Below the pieces are notes generated by a model. It saw nothing but the letters and a program-made list of their open reading frames with translations. It had not been told where the DNA came from and did no database searches. Shown here one piece after another: positions 1 through 5,897 of a DNA stretch of 17,492 bases. Both the position numbers and the translations under genes were made by a program. The stretch is from Planctomycetales bacterium (GTDB lineage Bacteria; Planctomycetota; SBBH01): the NCBI GenBank assembly GCA_005239795.1, contig SBBH01000256.1, positions 1-17,492 on the forward strand, given 5' to 3'. The first letter of the stretch is position 1, and each line of letters begins with the position of its first letter.

Positions 1-24
1 ATCCCAAGCAAAAGCGATGAACAT
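1..24 (-). CDS. 5' end of an unidentified gene, cut by the window edge
   Basis: Only eight codons are visible, starting at the ATG at 24-22 and reading MFIAFAWD. The start is supported by a strong SD (GGGAGGAG, about 5 bases before the ATG) and by the same orientation as all genes upstream. The preceding gene ends at 194, 169 bases away, so this gene probably has its own control region. That 169-base gap (25-193) contains a hairpin over the SD and nothing else I can name. The product cannot be guessed from eight residues. The start could be false if the reading frame closes soon after the edge. Confidence 0.4.
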
Positions 25-28
25 CGGC

Positions 29-57
29 TCCTCCCGCCCGTACCCCCGCCGGGAGGA
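29..57 (-). promoter_or_regulatory. Hairpin that would hide the SD of the left-edge gene
   Basis: TCCTCCCG (29-36) and CGGGAGGA (50-57) are perfect 8-base inverted repeats with a 13-base loop. On the minus-strand RNA the second arm is the SD of the ATG at 24-22, and the first arm is an anti-SD-like copy. If it folds, the hairpin blocks ribosome entry until it is opened, as in RNA thermosensors or translational attenuators. No T-run follows, so a terminator is unlikely. Function is inferred. Confidence 0.4.
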
Positions 58-193
58 ACAACGCAGACTCTGACGAAAACAACTCGACTTTAGGAAAGCG
101 TCCGCCGCGTGACCCTGCGCACGCCCCAGAGAAAGCCCCAGGGGCTCCTCCAACCAACGCGCGCCTGCGCCCCACAAACCCCGCCGGTTTTTT

Positions 194-1222
194 TTACTCG
201 CCCGTGCCGATCGTTTGGATCTGGCCCGCGGCTTGGATCACGATCACCGGCTCTTGGTAACGGGGATGGTAGCTGTCTTCCCCGTTCACCCCGACGTACT
301 TCCCATAGTATTTTTTCAGGTCCACGTTGTTTCCCCGAACGTAAGCGACGAGCTTACCCCCTTTCACGAGTTTATGCGTCCCCGGAGCGCCTCCGATAAT
401 ATTGCCGCACTCATACAGCCAGCCCGTTAGCAGATACGCGTTGCCGGGTGGCGTGTTGTTGATGAGACTCTTGATCTCCTTCTCGTATTTCTGCTGGATC
501 GCCTGGACCGCCTGCTTGCGCTCGAGCTCGGTGGTGCTCAGTTTTCGGCACCATTCCGCTTCCTCACGGATCTGCTGAATGAAAAGATCCACCCGTTCCT
601 TGACGCGGGGATTCCTGCAGGAGGTGGCGAGCGACTCGCTCCGGGCCAGGACGCCGTCGAGGTTGCGGCTCCGGATCTCCTTGTCCATCTCCTGCTGATA
701 AAGCTTGCGAATCGACAACCACTCCGCCGCGTCGGGGTCGGACGTCCCCAGATCACTGACATACTTGGCGGAGACCCACGCGAAGACGTCGATCCCCACG
801 GGGGCGGCCTCGAACCAGTCCCCCACACGCTTGAAAATCCTGACCTTGTCGCCCGCCGAGAGTTTCGCCAGGCTCTCCGCGTTGAAACTTCCGGCGGCGC
901 GGAGATTCACGTCGTTTCCCTTGACGAGTCCCTCAACATCACCCTCTTTCCACTCGACGTACCGGGCGGCAACCCATACCCGGCAGGTCTCCGGGATCTG
1001 GACCTTGAGCCAGTCCCCCTTCTTCTCGACGACCGTCAAGCGCTCCCCCTTGTGGACATCCCCGAGGACGGTGAAGTTCACGCCGGGTCCCGAGCGGACG
1101 TGAAGATTGCCGGTCTTGACTTCCCCCTCGAACGGAAAGTCGTCAGAGGCCTGGGTGGTGCCAACCCCGACCCACGCCGAAAACAAAACGCCGAAAAACA
1201 AAAAAAGATGGGCTCGTTTCAT
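194..1222 (-). CDS. Secreted protein with two bacterial SH3 domains
   Basis: This 342-residue protein starts at the ATG at 1222, which has GGAGG at a normal distance; a longer open frame to 1318 lacks this support and puts 32 residues before the signal peptide. Residues 1-25 are a signal peptide (MKRAH, then a hydrophobic core, ending TTQAS). Two SH3_3-type domains follow, about 33-92 and 98-158, each with the typical N(L)xVRxGPG / NLRAAGS strand and a W-V-x-A-x-YV end. Residues 170-260 are charged and probably helical or coiled coil. The C-terminal 75 residues form a small domain with GTHKLV and GKYVGVNG motifs, seen in other planctomycete-type envelope proteins but of unknown role. SH3_3 domains usually bind peptidoglycan or peptides, so an envelope role is inferred. 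It has its own likely promoter and follows the TonB-like toroid gene. Confidence 0.85.
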   Translation of the reverse strand: MKRAHLFLFFGVLFSAWVGVGTTQASDDFPFEGEVKTGNLHVRSGPGVNFTVLGDVHKGERLTVVEKKGDWLKVQIPETCRVWVAARYVEWKEGDVEGLVKGNDVNLRAAGSFNAESLAKLSAGDKVRIFKRVGDWFEAAPVGIDVFAWVSAKYVSDLGTSDPDAAEWLSIRKLYQQEMDKEIRSRNLDGVLARSESLATSCRNPRVKERVDLFIQQIREEAEWCRKLSTTELERKQAVQAIQQKYEKEIKSLINNTPPGNAYLLTGWLYECGNIIGGAPGTHKLVKGGKLVAYVRGNNVDLKKYYGKYVGVNGEDSYHPRYQEPVIVIQAAGQIQTIGTGE

Positions 1223-1283
1223 GCGTCCGCCTCCATACCTGATACTCCCGCCCCCCTCGACCACAACCAATAGACCGGGGGGG

Positions 1284-1312
1284 ATTCTCGCAGACGCAGC
1301 GAGGCGAGTCAA
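1284..1312 (-). promoter_or_regulatory. Sigma70-type promoter for the SH3 protein gene
   Basis: On the minus strand, TTGACT (1312-1307) and GAGAAT (1289-1284) are separated by 17 bases. The -35 matches consensus at 5 of 6 bases and the -10 at 4 of 6. Transcription would begin near 1277, about 55 bases before the ATG at 1222. The site lies in the 105-base gap after the toroid gene. Confidence 0.45.
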
Positions 1313-1327
1313 AAGCAAAAAGAGCCC

Positions 1328-2974
1328 CTATTTCTTCTTCTCTCCCAAGCGGATGTAGCGGTAGTAAATCTCCATGCAGAGCGCGGCGCAGGCTGTCGCA
1401 TAGATGCGCCCGCCGGACTGACCTCCCCAGTAGTCAACAGGGTCCATCGACCCCAAAACACACGTTTCTGTCTCCTTATGGCGCAGATTCTGGCAGACCG
1501 CTTTCTTAAGAGCCTCGTTCCATTTCTCCCACGGCTCGCCTCCGTACTGGAAGAGGACAAGCGTCGAGTAGTACCACTCGTAAAAATTCGCCTTGTTCTG
1601 GCCGTACTCCGGCGGGTGCGACGCCAAAACCGTCACCGCCCCATCGACCCCCGTCATCACCCCGGTGAACTGGCGTATCAACGCCCCCGCGGCGGTCGTC
1701 ACATAGGGCTTGTTGTGGACGAATTTCCCCTTGGCGTCGTAGCCGAACACGATGCCGTACTGGCCGTCCCTGGTTTTCTCCTGCATCACCTCGTCGAGCC
1801 AGGCGTTGGCGCCGGCGTACGCCGCAGGGGGGATCGCGATCCCTCCCTCTTCGGCGGCGTGGAGCGCCATCACCACCCACCCCGTCACCGATGTGTCATT
1901 GACGGAGCCGGGACTGCCGTCCTCTTGCATGGAAGGAGAGCGCCCCGCGTTGTAGTTCTGGTAGCGCCAGGCCTTCCCGGGATTCTGTGCTGCAAGGAGG
2001 TAGGCAACCGCCTTCTCGATCGGCTCCTTCAAGATCGGATCGCGCGTCAAGACGTAGGCGTCGGCCAGGGCATAGGCGCCCAAGGAATGGTTGTACATCC
2101 CCTCTTCCATTTTTTCGTCGCCGATATAGCCGTTCGATTTTTGTTCGCGCAGGAGGAACTTAATCCCCTTCTCGACCGTCTCTTTGAACTCTCCGTCCGT
2201 CTTGTGCGTGTCGCCATGTCCTGTGAAGGCGACAAGGGCCAGCCCTGTGAGCCCCACATCGTAATCCCGGCTCCCCTTGCCGCCGCAACGGCCGTGTGTG
2301 CACTGTGCATCGAATCCGTCGCTGTCCCACCGGCCGTCGGGCGACTGGTGCTTGGCGAGCCACTTGAGGCACATCCGGACCGCTTCCTGCGTGGAACGGC
2401 TCCCCTTATACTTGAGCGTCAGGTTGCGCTGACCTCCCGGGCCGCGCTGGCCGTAGCGCTCGCCAGTGCCGTGCCCCGCACCGCTCCCGTGGACCGCCTG
2501 GATGCCGCTCGAACTTGTGCCGAAGTTATCAATCGCCGCCGCCAAATTTGACATATCAGCGTTGGGGTCCCCCTTGGCGCCGTGCCCCGCGGCGGCGTCA
2601 TCAGTCTCGTAGTGGTCGGCAATCTCGAAATTCGGATCAACCACCGGCCCCCCCGCGTCGGTCTTCGATTTGTCCTCGTCGGGGGCCGTGAGATCTGCAA
2701 TGTCGGGGATCGCGTCTTCGGGGGGCTCGACCGTCGGAGGAGGTTCGCGGTTCACTTCGGAAGGGATCTCATTCTTAAGGACAATGATCTCCTCGAAAGG
2801 AGGGGGTTTCACCTCCACAGTCCAGGACGAAAGAGCCAAAAAGAAAAAAAGTCCGAAATGCAGGACAAGCGCCGTCAGAACCGCCACGCCGATCCGCTGG
2901 AGGCGCTCCTCCTCGATGGAGGTGAACGCGGCGTCCTCGGCGGGATCTGCCGCAACGGGGGATGTTGTCGCCAT
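1328..2974 (-). CDS. TonB-like N-terminus fused to a squalene-cyclase-type toroid domain
   Basis: This is a 548-residue protein. Its ATG at 2974 follows AGGAAGAGG. Residues 1-27 are cytoplasmic. A single membrane helix (about 28-50) carries a histidine at position 39, placed like the essential His20 of TonB. Next comes an acidic and proline-rich stretch (about 57-100: VEVKPPPFEE, EPPPTVEPPED), as in TonB, then a Gly/His-rich linker to about 185. Residues 190-540 form an alpha/alpha toroid of the prenyltransferase/squalene oxidase repeat type: AVRMCLKWLAKHQSPDGRW (198-216), GLTGLALVAF (241-250), AVAYLLAAQN (322-331), DTSVTGWVVMAL (360-371), and YYSTLVLFQYGG (468-479). The acid motif of true cyclases (DxDD) is not seen, so it is probably not a terpene cyclase. 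There is no TonB C-terminal domain. The ExbB/ExbD genes upstream suggest proton-motive-force coupling; that link is inferred. Confidence 0.85.
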   Translation of the reverse strand: MATTSPVAADPAEDAAFTSIEEERLQRIGVAVLTALVLHFGLFFFLALSSWTVEVKPPPFEEIIVLKNEIPSEVNREPPPTVEPPEDAIPDIADLTAPDEDKSKTDAGGPVVDPNFEIADHYETDDAAAGHGAKGDPNADMSNLAAAIDNFGTSSSGIQAVHGSGAGHGTGERYGQRGPGGQRNLTLKYKGSRSTQEAVRMCLKWLAKHQSPDGRWDSDGFDAQCTHGRCGGKGSRDYDVGLTGLALVAFTGHGDTHKTDGEFKETVEKGIKFLLREQKSNGYIGDEKMEEGMYNHSLGAYALADAYVLTRDPILKEPIEKAVAYLLAAQNPGKAWRYQNYNAGRSPSMQEDGSPGSVNDTSVTGWVVMALHAAEEGGIAIPPAAYAGANAWLDEVMQEKTRDGQYGIVFGYDAKGKFVHNKPYVTTAAGALIRQFTGVMTGVDGAVTVLASHPPEYGQNKANFYEWYYSTLVLFQYGGEPWEKWNEALKKAVCQNLRHKETETCVLGSMDPVDYWGGQSGGRIYATACAALCMEIYYRYIRLGEKKK

Positions 2975-2985
2975 GAACGCCTCTT

Positions 2986-3013
2986 CCTAGCCTGGAACGC
3001 CAAGGACGCCAAA
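2986..3013 (-). repeat. Short intergenic repeat of GGCGTCCTTGGCGTT type
   Basis: On the minus strand this reads TTTGGCGTCCTTGGCGTTCC and then AGGCTAGG. It contains two imperfect copies of TTGGCGT(C/T). I recall near-identical sequence as a dispersed intergenic motif in many metagenome-derived bacterial genomes, often read as spurious peptides like FLASLAF. It sits in the probable leader of the toroid gene, between promoter and SD. Number of genomic copies is unknown from here. Confidence 0.5.
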
Positions 3014-3042
3014 AAATTTCGGTGATTAAGCGTCCTGACGGC

Positions 3043-3069
3043 ATTATACCCCGCGCCGCCCAACGTTAA
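3043..3069 (-). promoter_or_regulatory. Promoter with consensus TATAAT for the TonB-toroid gene
   Basis: A perfect TATAAT lies at 3048-3043 on the minus strand. A TTAACG (3069-3064), 15 bases upstream, is the best -35, matching 4 of 6 with a short spacer; it overlaps the last codons of the solute-binding protein gene. Transcription would begin near 3036 and give a leader of about 60 bases containing the GGCGTCC repeat. The 91-base gap after the operon supports a separate promoter. Confidence 0.5.
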
Positions 3070-4820
3070 CGAGAAGCCCTGGCGGGTTCCGGAAGGGAAA
3101 GCTCATCAAGATTCCAGGTCGCCAGATGGCGCCCGCACCCGGGCCGCAGGTTTTCCGGCTTCCTCTGTATGAGCGCCAATCCTGCGCGCCGGGTGAGCGC
3201 AATCATCGGGAGCTCCCGGACCAGGATCGTGCGGATGTCGTCCGCCGCCGCGGCGCGCGCCGGACGGTCGAGAGCCCCCTCGAACCGCTCCCAGGCGACG
3301 GCGAGATCTTTTTCCAAAGGGTGCTCTGCTCCCGCCGCCAAGGCGGGATGCCCCCATAAGGGATAGCCGCGCGGGTCCAAAAAACAGCGCAGGCGCTCAA
3401 GAGCGACCGCCGGCTCCCAGGCGATGGCGACGAGCGCCACCTCAAAATCCTTCGTCTGGGCGACGCGCGAAAACGCCACAGCCTCGGGAACGAACTCGAT
3501 GGCCACCTCGAACCCGAATTCCTCCCATTGGCGTTTGATCCCCTCCGCCAGCGTCTTGTGGACCGCGCCGGTATCCGCGAGAAGCGTGAATGCTCCCTTT
3601 TTCCCCTGGGGGTCGGTCCACCCCTTGGCTTGACGCTTCCACCCTGCTTCCTTCAACACTCTCACGGATTCGTCCCGGCTCTCCTTTACGTCCGCATCCT
3701 GCGGATCCTGCGCCGGATCTCCCCCCCAAGGAAGCCGCGCCAGGGGAGAAGCGGCTTTTTCGGGAACCGCCGCCGCCAGTGCTTTCCGATCGAGCACCAT
3801 CGCGAGAACCCGGCGAAACCCGGCGGAATTGAGCCAGGCGGCGCGCGCCGGATCGACGCGCCAGGTCCCGGCCGGGTCCTTGCCGCCATCGATGTTGACG
3901 ACCAGGAAATCTGCAGCGGTGCGCGCGGCGCGCACCGCCTCGCCGGCGACGGGACCGCGCCCCTCGAGAAGAGCCCAGAGATCCACGTCGACATCCTCAA
4001 GAAGATCGACTTGACTGGAGGCATAGCGCTCGGCGACGCCCGCCTCGTCGCTGGCCAGAAGGAAGGTCACCGTCTGGATATAAGGAAGAGGCTGCCCCTT
4101 CGCGTCCCGCCGCCAGTAATGGGGATTGGCGGCCAGGACGACCTTCTCTCCGGGGCGGTACTCCAAGATCCGGTAGGGCCCCGCCGCTGTTACCGCGGTC
4201 GCCGGATCCCTCGTCTCAACGCCCCAGGCGGTGGCGAGGGTGCCGTTTGCGGCCGCTTCCGCCAGCCGCTTTTCCGGCACGATCGGAAGATCGGCTAAGA
4301 GCCCTGGAAGCTCGGGGTTCGCTGCAACCAGCGTGATCCGGAGCGTCGCGGAATCGAGCGCCTCGGGCGAGGCGGCGAGCGCGCCGCGGCCCAAGACGGC
4401 CCCCACCGGGAAATCGTTGACAGGACTCGTGACCGCACGGATCGAGAAGGCACCGTCCCCGGCAGTGACGGGCGTCCCGTCGGACCATTTCGCCCCGGGA
4501 CGGATCCGGAAGGTCCAGCGCCGGCACGCTTCATCCGTCTCCCAGGAAGCCGCCAGCCCCGGCAAAATCTCGCCGGTGGCCTCGTCGATCCGCGTCAAGG
4601 TCCCGGCCGTCAGGCGCAACACGGCTCGGGTGGAGGCGTCCCACCCGCGCAAAGGGTTCAGGGTCCGGATCTCGGAGGCAGGGATCGCCAGCGTCAACTC
4701 GCCGCCTCGCACCCCTGAGCCGCGGAAATCCCCCTCGGCCCCGTAGGCCGCCCCCAAAAGCAGGAAAAGAGCGATGTCTTGAATCAGCAAGGGAGCGAGG
4801 GAGCTCAAGCACGTCTTCAT
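3066..4820 (-). CDS. ABC-type solute-binding protein, family 5 (OppA/DppA-like), orphan
   Basis: This is a 584-residue secreted protein. The open frame extends to 5171, but the ATG at 4820 is chosen because it begins the signal peptide (MKTCLSSLAP, hydrophobic core to about residue 25, probable cleavage after AAYG) and overlaps the preceding stop as ATGA, a sign of coupled translation. Family 5 features are clear: GGELTLAIPASE at the mature N-terminus, RTLNPLRGWD, LTRIDEATGEILPGLAASWE (73-92), and RWTFRIRPGAKWSDGTPVTA (101-120), the signature of oligopeptide or nickel binding proteins. Length is normal for the family, with no obvious truncation. No permease or ATPase genes are nearby; its neighbours are TPR and ExbB/D genes. 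It may therefore serve a separate transporter or have been recruited as an envelope sensor. The ligand cannot be told from sequence. Confidence 0.88.
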   Translation of the reverse strand: MKTCLSSLAPLLIQDIALFLLLGAAYGAEGDFRGSGVRGGELTLAIPASEIRTLNPLRGWDASTRAVLRLTAGTLTRIDEATGEILPGLAASWETDEACRRWTFRIRPGAKWSDGTPVTAGDGAFSIRAVTSPVNDFPVGAVLGRGALAASPEALDSATLRITLVAANPELPGLLADLPIVPEKRLAEAAANGTLATAWGVETRDPATAVTAAGPYRILEYRPGEKVVLAANPHYWRRDAKGQPLPYIQTVTFLLASDEAGVAERYASSQVDLLEDVDVDLWALLEGRGPVAGEAVRAARTAADFLVVNIDGGKDPAGTWRVDPARAAWLNSAGFRRVLAMVLDRKALAAAVPEKAASPLARLPWGGDPAQDPQDADVKESRDESVRVLKEAGWKRQAKGWTDPQGKKGAFTLLADTGAVHKTLAEGIKRQWEEFGFEVAIEFVPEAVAFSRVAQTKDFEVALVAIAWEPAVALERLRCFLDPRGYPLWGHPALAAGAEHPLEKDLAVAWERFEGALDRPARAAAADDIRTILVRELPMIALTRRAGLALIQRKPENLRPGCGRHLATWNLDELSLPEPARASR

Positions 4821-5881
4821 TTGACGGCTTGGATCCATCCGCTCTGGCCGAAACGTTTGGCGCCTTCGGTCCGGATCTCCTCCGCCTTCTTGTCCTTGAG
4901 CGCCAAGAGCGCCTGGGCGGCGATGTCGTAGGCCGCGGCCGCCGGCTCGGGAAAGACATCCAAGGTCGTCACGACCCGCAGGGCGTTCAAGGCCGCCTGG
5001 ACCTGGGCGTCCTGACGCTTGACGGCGTCCGATTCCTTTTGAGACAACACCCAGTGCTGTCCAGCTAAAAGGGAAAAATAATCCGCCAACGCCGCGGGAT
5101 CCGAAAGCCCCGCGCGGCAGGCAGCAAGTGCAAGAATCGCGGCCTCGGGGCCGCGCCGATGCGTCAGCCACGCCAACCGAACCTCCGCAAGTTCGAAAAT
5201 CCGGGGATAGGCGTTCCGGGCGGTGCGCGAGGCGTCTTCGAACTGCGCGCGCGCCCCGTCAAAATCCCCCTGCGCCGCGTGAACCCGCCCCAGCCAATAC
5301 CGACGCCACGCCTCGTTCTCGGTCGCGCGGTTCAAAACCAACCGCTTCAAGGTGTCCCGTGCGCGGTCGTACTGCTTCTCGAAAAAATCGCACTGCGCGG
5401 CCCGGAGATTCGCCGCGGCCGCAAGCCTCGCTCCCGGACCGGCCGCTACGCATTTATCGAGGCGCTCCCGCGCCTCGGCAAAGCGCCCCGCGTCGAACAA
5501 GGCCTCCCCGGCGCGAAGAAGCGCCATCACCTTGACGGGGGTCCTCGCCGATTTTTCGGCGGCCTTCACAAAAAGCGACGCCGCCTGAGCGCCATCCATC
5601 GCCGCGGCCTCCTCTCCTTGGGCGAATTCCGGGGGAAGGTTTTCGTAGATGACGCGGATCACGCGCTCGGCGGGAATCTGGTCGGAGACGACCCCTTTGG
5701 TGTACTTGAGAAGCGCCTCGCCATCCTCCACCACGGTGACGCCTGACAACTTGGTCTCCCCTGCACCATCCTTGGCCCTGAGCCACAAAACGTCGGCCCG
5801 GAGCGTCCCCGCCGCTGCCACCGCGGCCGCTGCGGCCGCCGCCAAACCCGCTTTCCTTCCTCGTCTTAGGCTGCGCCTCAT
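4817..5881 (-). CDS. Secreted tetratricopeptide (TPR) protein
   Basis: This 354-residue protein starts at the ATG at 5881, 6 bases after GGGAGG. Residues 1-29 are an export signal: RRSLRRGRK, an almost pure alanine core (AGLAAAAAAAVAAAG), then LRA before the mature start. A beta-rich segment follows (about 30-80, with LSGVTVVEDGEALLKYTKG). Residues 95-330 are helical repeats of TPR type, for example AGEALFDAGRFAEARERLDK and YWLGRVHAAQGDFDGARAQF, which fit the A-x3-G-x3-A-x4-A pattern. It lies 16 bases after the long TPR gene and overlaps the next start by four bases, so all three are surely co-transcribed. TPR arrays bind proteins; a periplasmic scaffold linked to ExbB/ExbD is the likely role, by context only. 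I cannot assign a named family. Confidence 0.82.
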   Translation of the reverse strand: MRRSLRRGRKAGLAAAAAAAVAAAGTLRADVLWLRAKDGAGETKLSGVTVVEDGEALLKYTKGVVSDQIPAERVIRVIYENLPPEFAQGEEAAAMDGAQAASLFVKAAEKSARTPVKVMALLRAGEALFDAGRFAEARERLDKCVAAGPGARLAAAANLRAAQCDFFEKQYDRARDTLKRLVLNRATENEAWRRYWLGRVHAAQGDFDGARAQFEDASRTARNAYPRIFELAEVRLAWLTHRRGPEAAILALAACRAGLSDPAALADYFSLLAGQHWVLSQKESDAVKRQDAQVQAALNALRVVTTLDVFPEPAAAAYDIAAQALLALKDKKAEEIRTEGAKRFGQSGWIQAVK

Positions 5882-5897
5882 GCGCCCTCCCGTCGGA

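Noticed and set aside
134..146. Palindrome AGCCCC-A-GGGGCT as terminator of the SH3 gene
   Set aside because: The loop is too tight for the full stem and only a mixed TTTCTCT tract follows on the minus strand.
188..195. T8 run on the plus strand as a terminator
   Set aside because: It is preceded by only a weak five-base stem, no plus-strand gene ends there, and on the minus strand it is an A-run.
1478..2551. 357-residue plus-strand frame
   Set aside because: Antisense shadow of the toroid gene, with skewed composition and no motifs.
4821..5171. N-terminal extension of the solute-binding protein by 117 residues
   Set aside because: It overlaps the TPR gene in another frame and would bury the signal peptide; the ATGA start at 4820 is better.
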